Shown piece by piece: positions 1 through 11,780 of a stretch of 64,000 nucleotides of DNA; positions within the stretch are counted from its first letter, which is position 1; the number at the start of each line of letters is the position of its first letter. Below the pieces are notes generated by a model that saw nothing but the letters and a program-made list of their open reading frames with translations, made no database searches and was not told the origin of the DNA. Source of the DNA: Tulasnella sp. 424 (Eukaryota > Basidiomycota > Agaricomycetes > Cantharellales > Tulasnellaceae). Where the stretch lies: positions 3,480 to 67,479 of the forward strand of contig WSUB01000003.1 of NCBI GenBank assembly GCA_019633425.1, written 5' to 3'. A program made the translations under genes and the position numbers.

Positions 1-148
1 GCAAGACGGGGACATGGCAGTTGGCGCGTCTCCTTCTGCCCGGATGAACTTTTCCCGAGGAACCGGAAAAGCGACTCCACAACGCGTGGAGGATCCCCAA
101 ATTCATACGGACCGATGATGTCAAGGGAGGCCAAAGTAGGTAACGCGG
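1..148 (-). pseudogene. 5'-truncated copy of F-box/LRR gene
   Basis: These 148 bases match 10083-10230, inside the F-box gene at 9941-11480, with only about three differences. On the minus strand the frame is open and reads the same LRR-region peptide (key words LDIIGPY, GDPPRVVES, LFRFLGKSSSGQKE). Homology stops abruptly near 148, so the 5' two thirds of the gene, including the F-box, are missing here. The 3' part runs off the left edge of the window. The high identity points to a recent duplication or gene conversion. Whether anything is still expressed cannot be judged. Confidence 0.8.
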
Positions 149-639
149 CAACTTTCTTCCCTGACGCCCTGACACCTGTGCTGACAGCGCCAGACCCGCC
201 CGCACTTCTCCACAGAACACACGGGTCCGAGTAGCTACCAAGGGCAACGCACGTCCATTGTCTCGTCGCACCTTGAAGGCTGAGGCAACTCCTCTGCCCC
301 CATACAGAAGACCGCCAGGGTCCTCCATCTCGTACAAACCTAGGGAAGAATGATTTGTACCGAGAAAACAACTTGAATAACATGCGCTCCTGCAGGCAAC
401 CCGTCAACTGCGACATTGGTTTGCTCGGCTCCTGGATCCGCCACCGAAGGGATCCCCGACTTGCACTGCTTCGACGCTCCTCGCCCACAAATCCCGTAGA
501 ACGGAGCTCCCCGATGCTGAACCCGCTAGTCTTCATTGGTCAAGAGTGCGGCGGTTCTCGGATCCGCTCTCAAGCCACGATCAACTTGGTGCGATTGAGG
601 TAATTATACCCGAGAGATCGGTACCAGATGTTGGGCTGT
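149..639. other. gene-poor stretch
   Basis: I see no convincing coding exon, RNA gene or repeat. The short open frames here lack family resemblance and a splice pattern. Confidence 0.5.
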
Positions 640-826
640 AAACAAAAGGCCGTTTCGAGGCGGTGAACGCCAGGGCCATACGGAAGATCAGAACACAGTA
701 AGGCCCAAGCGCTTTTTGACTTGACTTGCTCAATAAGCGGCGTGGATTCGAATCCACGGTGGTTGGAGAGTGGGTTCGCCTTGGGGTCTTTCCCTACCGG
801 GAGTGCCCGTTCGAGACGAAGGTATT
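640..826 (+). repeat. dispersed repeat with tRNA-like B box, copy 1
   Basis: This segment aligns through most of its length with 9597-9784: a shared GGCCGTTTCG start at 648, CGCTTTTTGA in the middle, then a B-box-like GGATTCGAATCC at 744-755 in a short stem (GTGG/CCAC), and a shared tail around ACCGGGAGTGCCC. No full tRNA cloverleaf can be folded around the B box, and the A box is unclear. A tRNA-derived SINE-like element is the likeliest reading. It could also be a non-autonomous element of another kind. Confidence 0.5.
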
Positions 827-1122
827 CACCCCACCTCTCTTCTTCTTTCACACATTCATTGCTTACTCTATTTGGCGTCAGACATCGACGTTCAACAGCG
901 CAGTCACAAGCACAGCATTGCAAACTAACATATCCCTTTTTCTCTGACCGCAAACCGTCTCATGTACAATCGATCATCCGGATGTCTTGTCTTTCCCCAT
1001 CTCGAATCCCTTTTGCTCTTCGCTGTGTTTACCTCACTTTGCCGTTGTGTTCTGCACAAATCTTAATCATCGTACGTGCTGTTTTCATATTACGCTCATC
1101 ATTGCCACCTCTGCATCGCTAC

Positions 1123-2073
1123 CTAAACGATGGCTGTGCTAGTCAAAGGGAGTTCTTCCAAGTACGTCTTGAGCTTGGATACGGTACCGCGTCCGATTGT
1201 CCCCTCCTCAACAGTAAGTTTCTGGATTGCTTGCACTTGCCTCATGTTTCGACGAGCTTCCACTACCTCCAGGGTCCCATCACCCGTCAGACCTTCCGGA
1301 GCCTCGAGAAAGCGCTTAGGGAACATCCAAGTTTGTTCCCTTCCCCCATAAGGTAATAGCCGCCCTAGAATCGGTAGACCGTTAGGGCCAGGTTTCCACA
1401 TCGACAGCTTCACTGACAGCTCTTTAACATTAGGGAAATGGAAGTTCAGGATGTGGGCAAGGTATATCGGTGCTCAGTGGGTATCGTCGAGGTCTGTGAG
1501 ATGGCCTGTTGGTGAGGTCATAGTGCGTGCGAGTTCGAGCACCTCGAGGCCCGGGGAAGTTTTGAGTATATTGTGCACCTTGTCGACGGATGGACCAGGC
1601 ACGCAGCTATCGATTTGGAGTGAACGCAGGTCCGACAAGGTGCGATTACTGAGTGAAAGTCGGCAGACGTCGAGCTCTCGAAGTCTCGGAGCGTCAAAAA
1701 CCCCACTATAATTAACAGCGGTTCGCGCAATGTGTACAGTCAATGTTTCGAGATTGTGGAGTGGGAGACCAAGCATTCGTTCGTGTTGCGCATCCGGACG
1801 TGCACAATATTCGAGAGACTTCCATCTCCCAGCCGAAGGAGTGATATACTGTAAGAAACCCGCGGTCTTTTCTTCGGAGGTTGAGGCTCCGTCAATAAAA
1901 TCGAATTCCTCCCTTTTGTACAAAATGGAACGCGATTGAGTTGAAGATTTTTGAAGGATCATGGAGAGAAGGTTGGCATCGTGCGTTAACGAGACCCGCG
2001 TCCAGAGCTCGTGCATTGGGTCGACGATCTCCATCCAGTACTTGCCGACGGACCGCATTGCAGATAGAACTTT
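1123..2073 (-). pseudogene. F-box/LRR-type protein, interrupted by stop
   Basis: The minus-strand frame from about 2073 reads an F-box-like start (QPYKVLSAMRSVGKYW, then ELWTRVSL), followed by leucine-rich blocks such as LHNLETLTVH, APRLRELDVC and LSDLRSLQID. This is the usual build of small F-box-like genes in Rhizoctonia-type fungi. An in-frame TGA at 1474-1476, just after LTDLDDTH, splits it. The same frame continues without another stop to 1123 with matching family sequence (NVKELSVKL, LEVVEARRNMRQVQ). No GT donor lies next to the stop, so an intron does not rescue it. The true start is probably in an upstream exon that I cannot place. Confidence 0.65.
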
Positions 2074-2076
2074 ATA

Positions 2077-5000
2077 TGGCTGTCGGGTGTAAGCCTTTCC
2101 TATTATGATTTGGAGAAGCTCAGGGGTGGGGGGGAAGTTGCTGTATCGGTATATTTTGATTGTGGCCTGAGCCTTCCCTGAAGCTCATGACTAGGTTCCC
2201 ATTGTCTGTGGGGGGTTTGGAGAGGGATTCCATAGTATAGAATGACTATAATGGGGTTTTTTTTTGTCATTGAACGATATGCTAAGGCAGTAGCTGCATG
2301 TACAGACCTTGCACAGCGTCGGCTGCTAGGTGGTTCAGTCTAAAGGGAGGCTGCTCCTAAGTTCCACTTCGGTTCGAGGATTGCAAGCGGTGCTGCTATT
2401 TCGCCAGTTCAGATGTTGGGACAAAATCACACGGAAATCATTTCGTATACTCTATTCACAGCGCAGGACTTCGATCCCGAATGTTAACCAAGAGGGGCAA
2501 TGTGTTGGAGAGTGGGTCGATCAAGAGACAGAACGCCGTCCCGTGGGACCGGGATTAGGGGGACTCTTTACTTTCACGAGCCGTTGAACGTGACAGATCA
2601 CAACCGAAAGGATCTTCGAAGGACGACGCCCCTCGCGGGGTTGAGCTTCCTACAATACTGTGGCTGTTATGGCAATCGACTTTACATACACAAGTCTCTA
2701 ACTTTGCAATTCTCTCCCTCGGGGGCCTATCTTTCGAGTATCTAACGAGTGTAATTTCATTTCGATCTTCATGATGTATCAATAGGCGGCCTTGAGCACA
2801 CTTCACCGAAGACTATCGCTGACCCGTATTGTCATGAAACTACAGTGCTCAATAGCGATTCCCGCCTGATAGCAGGATGCTGAATTGACCATGCCGATAC
2901 AGGAGCGATCAGTCATCGCATCCGGTCAGGGACACGACGTCTGTCCTCCCCCCAGCTTACCAAGGTCAATTCGAAAACGAGTCGTTTCTCCTTACTTCAC
3001 AATCTTCGAGCAACAGGCCAGTATATCTTATTTTCTTAGAACAGCTGACTTCGCTGGGATAGGCTGCGTCCGATCTGATAGGTCATGCTAATGTCGATCT
3101 ACTAGATTTCTATCATTTGAGAACGGCGTCCCGTAAATGGCACCTTTTCTTTTACCGATCCCATGCCCGAACGTCACTGATTTGATGAAACACCTCAGGA
3201 AGGGTTGACGCTAAGTGTCACAGCCTTGACAGGCCGGCTGAGATGGGTTTGGTGATGATTCCTTTTTATTTAGGCTGCTAACAGGCAGTGTTAAGGACGC
3301 CAGAGACAAGCCCCGACCGAAGTGGAAACCTGTCCCATGAGGGTAAACTACACTAAACGGAGGGCAAAGAGAAAAAACTTTGATTGGGATCCAGAGGGTG
3401 GGGCGGGCACTGGGAGACGGACTGCCACTGGACACAAGGGGAGAGCGGTAATGTTCACGGCGGAGATGTGCTGAGAAAGAACGCACCATGTTCGGAATGC
3501 TTTCTAGACCAAAACACGATGCGAGCACTCACCTAAATACCTACTCTTTGCCAAAATAAGCTTATCGGCTTGAGTTCCGCTGAGAAAAGTGCGTCAGCCT
3601 ATCCAAACTGGCCTTCAACTGAGTGGACAATCCTCTCAGACCCCCTTCGGCAATGTCCGCTTACATCCCCGTCTTATAGCATGCAAAAACGCACACCCTG
3701 TCACAAGAGAGTACAGAGGCCTTGACCACCACTCCAAACTTCTCCTTGTGGAAGAAGGGCTGAGGGTGCCTTGAAGTACCTTACACCGTGATAATCCGTT
3801 TTGGGTTGTGCCACAGTCCATTGTAGAACAGTCCACCAGACATCCGAAATTCCGAAGGCTTCAAGACCTATCTCTACTATCTACGGAAGGAGGACCGATG
3901 TTGCGGATATGCAGTAACTCCGAACAAGTCTACCAATGCATATGAGATTTTCTTGATCGGTTCATTATCGGCAAGAGATGCCGAGATGTATGACCGTCGG
4001 TCCAAGCGGGTTCAAGAATTTATGTCCAATGGGTTTGCGCTGTGCCCCCATTCACCACCGGCCCCTACATATGGCTCCCCGGCATGCACAGCATAGGCAG
4101 GATGACATCCTTCTAACCTATTATCGCCGACTTTGTCCACTCGAAAAGCAGCTCGTTTTTTTATTTGGTGTTCTCTTCCTTCTTTGACTGCTCTCGGTTT
4201 TCCTAGCTTTGGTACTGCAGTTTGATTCGACGTTCTTGGAGGTTCTAGAAAAGTTCCCTTTTACGTTGGTTTGGATAATACGGAAATGCGATGATCAGGC
4301 TGCCGTTCCCCTCCCCGATCGCCCCACTTGTGGGGGATCTACGTGCTGTTGTGAGGTTGTCCACCCACCGTTCCCCACTAGTCGAAGCAAGAGCCTACTT
4401 GCACAGTAAACGCAACCATAGAAAAATACGGTTATCTTAACGAAGAATGGTGCGCTCGGATAATGGAATTTGGTGCCGATCGCTTCCTCTGACGTGCCGC
4501 AGTACAACCATGCATTAGAGGCATTGCGAGGAATCTCATAGGGCCAAACCTTCAGCGACCGGATCCCCAGGAATTCTCTCCTAAACTGTTCATTCTCCGA
4601 AGGCGTTGCGGGGTTGCTATATGACCAAATTGGGTAGTGTTTAGCTCTGTTTATGGCATCATCCGGAAAAGGTATTTGCTTCCGGTGCTAGACGGGAAGG
4701 GGCAATATATATTATAGGTATGCTCAGTTCTTCGTTCGGGCCTGCTCACTGCCGCTCACAAGGGTCTGCTCGTCAGGTTTGTGGGGTCCTGTGCACCCGT
4801 TTTGATGAGCGGGGGACTCATAAAACAAACCCTTCCGCTCAACATCCATCCATCCCCATCATGTATACAGGCCGGACTTTCGCGGAATAGACTCCTGGTG
4901 TGGGTAATGCAGGGCGTATTTTCTTTTCAGAACTTCTAATACTACAGAAGGGATGGCGGAGGTAACGACCTAGAAAGTCGGCGGGCGAGCGGAAACCACC

Positions 5001-7705
5001 CGAAAGTTACGTTGTGCCATTGATACTGACCAAGCTGGCTCCCAAACCCTGGCGAGCGAAAACGTGAGCGAGCAAGAATTAAGTATACCACGAAACCGGT
5101 CTTTTGGTCCTTGCCAGTGCGCGATCCTCCGCCAACTGGCGAGAGGCATCCAGATATAAACCTGAATAGTTTGAAAAGTTTGGGCCGGTTATTCCGATAC
5201 CATATTTTACACCACACACATATCACCCTGGCCCCCCGGATAGCTGGAGCAGCTTCGAAAATTCACACCCTCTCAGCGGCCCCGATGGCGTTTATAATCA
5301 CATTAGGAACTGTCTATTACACTTCTCACTAGTAACTGAGATCAGCTGTCAACACGCCCTTACATCCGTCCGTCACTTGAGAAAGGATGAAGTCGCGCAT
5401 CATCGCAAGTATCATCTTCAACAGAATCTCCTAACCTTTCCCTTTTGGAAGATTTAACGAGGAGAAAGGAACGACATTCATAAGACGGTAGCTAGAAAGG
5501 CAACGACTGGGGTTCTCTGCGATTCGGTTTGGACCTCAGCGTGTGTCCCAGCCCCGGTGCTCATACCCAGTTAGGCTAGGGTTTTGCGTTAGGGGAAATT
5601 CAAGATCCTCATAAGGATCGACTGGGATTTCTCACTCCTTGCCCAGAACCCTGAGTCAAGGCCAATTTTTATACGAGCCAAGAGCAGAGCAATCCAATTG
5701 GAAGAAGCTGTTTCAGTACTACATCTAGCTCTTTGAGTGCAAGGAGGGAGCTAACAGTGACATACAGTGGATGGAGATAAAGGAGAGGGGGTTGGAGATC
5801 ATGAGAGATTTGTGTAATTTTCGATGTAATTTTGGCTGCGAAACCGATGAAGACCTTTCCATGGGAATGTGCCGATTGTTTCCGTCCGCTGTAAAGGTAG
5901 CGAAAATGGGCTGCCTGTTCTCGCTCCAGTTTCGAAACTCAGCGAAAATGACGGGAAAGCGCTAAGGGTACTACGAAACTGTGGGAAGATCGCTCGGCGA
6001 AACCACGGAACGAAAACGGGCAAGGGACTTTCGCCACACTTACGCTGGACAAAAACCTTGAGGATATTCGTAGCAAATTTCCTCCATCCTTTTCGTGGAC
6101 GAATCTTTCGAAAATTTCACAAATCTGCACCATTCTCGATGACGTTTTCGACGGCGAATTTACCGATCTCCTCGCGGTGTGGTGAAGATGGTACCGAGCA
6201 ATATTATGTAGACAGACTCACTAGTGTAATCCTTGTGCAATAAATTCATATGCGCGCTGTACCGGGATATCCAAAGTGTGTCGTGGCTGCCATACCGATC
6301 CTGGGGCAGTCGAGCAGCGCGCCATCCACGCATCGCTGGCGTCATGGTCGATGCTCTTAAAGTAGGGTTCATAGGGCTCAGAATCCCAATTAGTCATTAT
6401 TCTACCTGATGGTTAAGAGGTCCATCTACGTGTGGATTATTGCTCGCATCATCCTCACCAGCGGCGTCATTGTCTTTGACGACAACGATGACGAAGTCGG
6501 TGTTACCGTTCTGGTCCTTGGCGGCGATGACAGACTCGCGTCGGATGGCGCCGAGGGCTCCCTTACGCCCTTCCAGGATGCGACCTCACGTGCATCAGCT
6601 GAGACGGCAAATTAGGCAGCACCTCTTCCGATCGGAAGGGGTTTCCCAGCGACCCCCAGGAGGAGGGTCGCCCATTAGAATTAGCCTGGTGAACGCGGGA
6701 ATCCAAGAACATTTCAGTCATTTTTCCATGAGGGTCAATAAATTAGCCCCCCGCTAATTCACGAAGTAGCTAGAGAACTTTGCTTACCTACTTAGAGTGG
6801 GATGGGACCAGATCGGACACCACGTCGAAGAGACCTTGGTAGCTGTTGGAATGATCGAGGGGTGGGAATTGTAGAGCTCGGAACGAGGGCTATGTAGGTA
6901 AAGGATCGATTGATATCCGGGGGTAGAAGCTCAGCTTAGAACCAGTAGTCTGGGTGTAAAGCACGTCTCCTCCGCCCAAGGATGGCTCGTGGATATACGC
7001 CTGCCGTTGGGACGGAGGTCACATCCGCAAAGGGGCCTCACGGTTGGCAAACCCCGGAAGCGTGCCAACCGTTCGCTCTTTTCTTTCTTTCTTTTTTTCC
7101 AATGACGTCCCCCGTCCAGTCTCGTCCTAGCCAAAACTGAGATCCTGATCTTGCTGATCCCATTATTTTCCCCAAACGGTTCCCCTCAAAAGGTCCCTCG
7201 AAATCGGGATCAGGTTCTTCGGCAGACCAGGCCTGAGATCTGAAAGTAGGGTAGCGCAGTGCCACCAGCTCTGCGCCCCGATTTGGTAGGTATCCCCTTA
7301 TGATCACTCTATCCACATTCGGTGCGTTCGTTTCATTACGACTGGCCGAAGAACTTTAGCATGAACTTCTTACATTACGTACGTGAACCGGTGCCCAACG
7401 GTGCACGCGATGAAGGTAGGGTATAATTCGAGCTCTTTGTGATTTTAAGTTATGCGAACTTTGAATTGAACAGAGCCCGGCTTTGTCGGTCCGTGACGAG
7501 CATCCCATCGCTGGATCTTGGATCGAGATTCCCCAGTTCGTCTCCGACCATCGGGACGTTCTCCGTATCCATCAACCAGTCTCTCCAGCTGCTATAGCTC
7601 CTAATATGGTGGGTCATAAGGGAATCGTATGAGACGAGTCGGTTGCGGAAAAACGTTTTCGCTGTGATACCTCCTCTAGCTGCCCTTGAAATTGAAAGCA
7701 GGTGG
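2077..7705. other. long gene-poor region
   Basis: About 5.6 kb holds only short open frames on both strands, none with a recognisable family, splice structure or conserved motif. I saw no transposase, reverse transcriptase or terminal repeats. A CGAAA/TTTCG-rich patch at 5890-6160 is listed separately. The region resembles decayed intergenic DNA flanking the F-box copies. Confidence 0.5.
5890..6160. repeat. patch enriched in CGAAA/TTTCG pentamers
   Basis: About eleven CGAAA or TTTCG pentamers fall within roughly 270 bases, including two palindromic TTTCGAAA sites (near 5930 and 6110). Fewer than one would be expected by chance. There is no regular period and no clear gene. It may be a degenerate simple repeat or a protein-binding cluster. 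Confidence 0.35.
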
Positions 7706-7709
7706 AGGA

Positions 7710-7717
7710 TATAAATA
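7710..7717 (+). promoter_or_regulatory. TATAAATA box
   Basis: A consensus TATA box followed by CT-rich sequence (7765-7850) like a fungal transcription start region. It lies about 215 bp upstream of the small open frame at 7934. Confidence 0.35.
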
Positions 7718-7933
7718 CTCGAGCGAAAAGCGAGACCAAAGGCAATACCTCACACACTTTCATCGGTATACTCCCTTACTCTCTGACGACACCTCTATAA
7801 TCTCTCAAAGTTTCTCCATATCTCGTCGCCCTCATTCATCAATCCGTGCCTCGAGCGAGCGTTTTCCTTTTATACGGAATAACCAGTGAGAATAAGTCTC
7901 TCCACTGTCATCACGTCTGTCTAATCCTTGCCT

Positions 7934-8173
7934 ATGTCGGCTCTTTGTAGGGTAGACCCAGCCACAATGTTGTTCAGACAAGTCATCGTCCGTTCACCCG
8001 CTCACTCACACTGCCCGGTGCAGAAAGTCCCGACAAAAGAGTCGTCGGTCGCCCAAGACAACGCCCAAACAGGCACCACAATCCCACGTGTCCGAAATGA
8101 AAGCCAAGATGGCTCGGCGGAAGCGAAACGTAGCTCGGACACTATTGCCATGGTGCCTTCCCCACAAAAGTAG
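7934..8173 (+). CDS. possible small protein, 79 aa
   Basis: An ATG-initiated frame of 79 codons follows a TATA box and a CT-rich leader. The peptide is hydrophilic with no signal sequence, membrane segment or CaaX end, and I recognise no family. The only support is the promoter-like upstream sequence. It may be a chance frame or a leftover exon. Confidence 0.2.
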   Translation: MSALCRVDPATMLFRQVIVRSPAHSHCPVQKVPTKESSVAQDNAQTGTTIPRVRNESQDGSAEAKRSSDTIAMVPSPQK

Positions 8174-8608
8174 ACACTGAGCTCCACGGTGTGGATCCGA
8201 AAGAGGTTGGAGCGACATACGCTTTGTGCGAGGTCCTGGAACTTTCTATGAAACCGCGGCTATATGAATTAAATATATAAGTGCAATCTCCTCGCTTCGC
8301 AGTTGTCTCGCTTGGACTTCCATCGCTCCGTTTTTGTCACCTCGAGTGCCCAAAATTTGAGACTTTCCACCCTAATTATGCAATCTTGGGGGTCATATCC
8401 CGTCCAAAGTTATTGTTGACCATTATTGTCATTCTGTATCATGTGGATATCTAACAGATCACTCGCACTTATATGGGTAGATTTTCGTTCATGCGGTTGG
8501 TAGGCCACGCGCCTACGACCCTTGAATTAGAGCTGTACAGCTCCCTAATACGTAGATAAGACGTGTGAAAGAACGGGTAGTATAGGTCTTCAGGAAGCAA
8601 GGCAAAAA

Positions 8609-9010
8609 TCATAGCAACCGAGTTGATTCCCTAAAGCTAAGAAAACTCTGAAGATTCGGTATTCCATCGGACGCACCCGGACCAACCGGAGCCACATCCA
8701 GCGGCGTACGGAAGAACTTTGTGATTGGCTCTAATTCTCGATGATTCATGAGAGGCCAGATATGGAAAAAGTTCGTTACCGGAAGGGACCCCGGGACTGA
8801 ATCGATCCTGTTTTGACTCCCATGGAACTCGTAATCCGCTAGTACTTCCGCATGTATCGTCTCGCCTGACTCAAGGATGGATAACAGAGCAGCTCGCGCT
8901 TCCTCGGCCGACCGGAGACAGTAAACTTCTGACAGGAACACCCACCTCGTGACCCTTAGATCTTCCGAGTCCCCACCCCCGACGGGAAGAAAAGCTGTCT
9001 GATCACCCAC
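8609..9010 (-). other. open frame without start codon, possible exon remnant
   Basis: A 133-codon minus-strand frame has a protein-like composition (SILESGETIHAEVLADYEF; PVTNFFHIWPLMNHRELEP) and ends in a stop at 8609. It begins at a GTG rather than an ATG, and I see no clear upstream exon. Best described as a possible terminal exon or gene fragment of unknown family. Confidence 0.25.
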
Positions 9011-9596
9011 GGCGTTGAAGTAAGGTTAGATTGCCTTTGTCTCGAGGGCGTCATTCATACGGCCCTTTGTGTGATACGCAAAGAATTCTGCAATTGAATG
9101 TGGAGCCGTTTGATCGCCTCACACATGCAATCCTGACCCCCCACCCCCCCCACGGGCACCAGCAACCGCCAAACCACTTCTCCGAGGAAGAGTCAGATGA
9201 GAGCGAAGAGTCACGGATTTCCATCTTGAAGGTTGGAACACAATCTACTCTGGACAATACCACTGAGTACATGTCGGAAAAGACCTTACGAAATTGAATA
9301 ATATGAAGAAATCTTGGGAGGAAAGTGTGCTTCTGAAGGCAACAAACCTATTGGGAGGGTTTTACTGGTTTGCTTTCTTAGGGTCGCCCACTTCAGGGAT
9401 CCCTGAGGTTTCCGCTTCGGCGCCCTTGACTTCACAGGCCCCAGAGAATGGAGTAACCATGGATGCCGAACAGGCTAGTCTTCATTAGCCGGGAGTGGGC
9501 CTACTCTCCTGTCCGTTCTCTGGCCACTGTGATCGGGTCGCAGCACTTGAGGGAAGTAGACCCGAGGTATGCCAAGGGGTAAATGTTAGAGGGTGG

Positions 9597-9784
9597 TGCT
9601 CAACGGCCGTTTCGGAACAGCGAGCACGAGGGCCACATGGAATCCGGGAACACACTGAAGGCACTAAGCACTTTTTGATTTGGCTTTTGTCAGTGGGCGA
9701 TGTGGGTTCAAATCCATGGCTCCGAGAAAGCGGAACCTTTGCGTTGGCTTGGGGGTCGACCCGGTAGTGCCAGGTTGAGAGGTA
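9597..9784 (+). repeat. dispersed repeat with tRNA-like B box, copy 2
   Basis: Second copy of the element at 640-826. GGCCGTTTCG is at 9605, the B-box-like GGGTTCAAATCC at 9704-9715, and an A-box-like TGGTGCTCAACGG near 9594-9606. The spacing between anchors is nearly the same in both copies (96 and 99 bases). The copies have diverged substantially, so the family is not freshly amplified. Confidence 0.5.
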
Positions 9785-9940
9785 GCTAGTTGATGGAAAC
9801 CTGACTAGTAATCTGTCGCCCTGAGCACCGCTGTTCGAATGAGTGAGCGCGTGAGACAGGGAAAGATAGCCCTCCTTATTCTCGGACGATCATGTCTACA
9901 TCAGGGTACATAGGGAACGACGCTGCCCGTCAACTTCCCC

Positions 9941-11480
9941 CTACGCGAACACCTCTACACCACACAGTCGTATCCGAAGCACATGATCCCGGGTTCCTCC
10001 TGAATTCGCAAGCGCCTGACGTGTCTTTAGCAGACTAGCCGCCGCCTTGTATAACGAGATATCCCCTTCAATCTCAAGCATTGCAAGACGGGGACATGGC
10101 AGTTGGCGCGTCTCCTTCTGCCCGGATGAACTTTTCCCGAGGAACCGGAAAAGCGACTCCACAACGCGTGGAGGATCCCCAACTTCATACGGACCAATGA
10201 TGTCAAGGGAGGTCAAAGTAGGTAACGCGGTAAGGAAGGTGCAGTCACCCAGTAGACCCACTTGCAGTTGGAGTCCCATCGGTATCCTGTGCTCGGCAAT
10301 GAAGGAGTGCACGTCCCCTCTCCCCCCAACAACGCGGCGCCAGTCCCCCCCGGGGCCAGCGAGCGAAAGTATCTCTTTGTGCCCCTGAATGCGTGTAGCG
10401 AGATGGAGTTGGAATGTATTTCGTTTGGATATGATTTCGAGATTAAGGTTTTGTGATAGTTGGTTCCGAATAACGGTGCTTAAGAGTGAATCCACACCCT
10501 GGAGTCTGGGTATCACTGGTTGACTGGTTCCCTGTACGTCCATGAAGCAAGTTTCGAGTAGAGGAGCGCGCACGGCTTGAACAAGCGGCGATAACACCGA
10601 GTCGCCAACAGCTTCCAAGTCCATCGTCTTCAGGCGCCGCAGGACGATTGGATCCCCGGAATACTCCAAGTCAGCGTCGTTGCTCGTACCGAGACCGGAG
10701 AGATGGAGCTCCTCCAAGCTTGAGCAAAGCACAAGCACGTCGCGGATGTCGGTCCAAGGAGTTGTGTGATTTGAAGGATAGTCGATCCGGAGCGTTTGAA
10801 GGTTCGAAAGTGAAGGGTGAAGTGCAGGCAAGGTCGTGTTCACCTGGTGAACGGTGAAATGTCGAAGACGCGGTCCCGCCACAATGCTAATCGGGTGGGG
10901 GTCAAGGATAGGGCTTCCCAATTCGATGGTTTCAATGAGCGGTAAAGCATTTTCAAGATATGGGGCGAGGCAGGAGAGATAAGGGCCGCTATATCGGATA
11001 ACGCGCCAACGATGGGAATGTTCTCCAGCGCAGTACGCGAATTCTTCGGCCTCTTCAGCTGTTCGCCATACACTAGGGTGTAGGACTTCGAGAGGCACGT
11101 TGCCAGACCTCTTGAGGGCCAGGGCAAGGAAGCGCCCCGGTTCAGCGAAGGCCCAGAGTTGAGGCGAGCTTCGGATATGATCCCACCAGTACGTGGACAC
11201 TCGTTCCAGCTCGAGCACTCGCATCACCACCTGCTCGCCCGGGAGTGAATGGAAGATAATGGTGGAGAATAGTTCGAGAGGGAGCTGATGTACTGGTGCT
11301 TGGGCGTTGTTTTTCTTCCGCAGAACCTTGATTGCAGTTTCTAATACGGTGATTTGGGCTTTAATTGAGATTTCTTGGTCCGCAGAACTTGAGAAAACGG
11401 ATTATCGGCCCGTCAACTCATTTTGAAAGCCCGAGTTTACAACACCCGGGTTGGGACTCACCCAGTTGTTTCTGCCCCAT
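9941..11480 (-). CDS. F-box/LRR-like protein, 483 aa
   Basis: Two exons: 11480-11462 (MGQKQL) and 11373-9941, with a gtgagt..ccaag intron of 88 nt. Residues 7-30 form a short helical segment. The F-box follows (LPLELFSTIIFHSLP, about residues 40-55), then WDHIRSSPQLWAF typical of the F-box end, then leucine-rich repeats (RLRHFTVHQ, LSNLQTLRID, SSLEELHLSGL, RRLKTMDLEAV) to the C-terminus. By family knowledge such proteins join SCF ubiquitin ligases through Skp1, the LRR part choosing the target. The first in-frame ATG of the long exon lies after the F-box, so the small first exon is needed for a whole domain. That exon is my inference. A near-identical fragment sits at the left window edge. 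Confidence 0.85.
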
Positions 11481-11780
11481 AATCCTCTCTGCCGAGCAGG
11501 ATGGAAACAGCCTTTCCAATAGTGCTGAAGGAAGGGGTTTGCATTCTTGATGGAGAGAAGTCATGCGCTGAAGGACTTGACCATTCTCGCACGGCCTGAC
11601 GTGTTCGATCAGTACTCGTCGAAGTACGATTCAACGGCCCGAAGGGAATCCGAGCATGTGACTAGCAAGCCTTCTAATTGCATGTACTTTTGAACTGAAA
11701 TGTGCCAAATCATTTTTGCCGTAGAAATGGAAAACGGGACCAAGACGATGCAATAAAACTCTGTAAATATGGTACCAGGA
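11481..11780. other. intergenic between F-box gene and RPT5
   Basis: 300 bases spanning the F-box gene 5' side and the RPT5 3' side, both transcribed leftward. No further gene seen. Confidence 0.6.

Noticed and set aside
721..760. tRNA gene suggested by GGATTCGAATCC
   Set aside because: Only the T arm is present. No acceptor stem, D arm or anticodon loop folds around it at tRNA spacing.
2077..9600. retrotransposon or DNA transposon bodies
   Set aside because: No reverse transcriptase, integrase, transposase motif or long terminal repeats could be read.
9700..9720. second tRNA gene at GGGTTCAAATCC
   Set aside because: Same reason as at 744; it belongs to the shared repeat.
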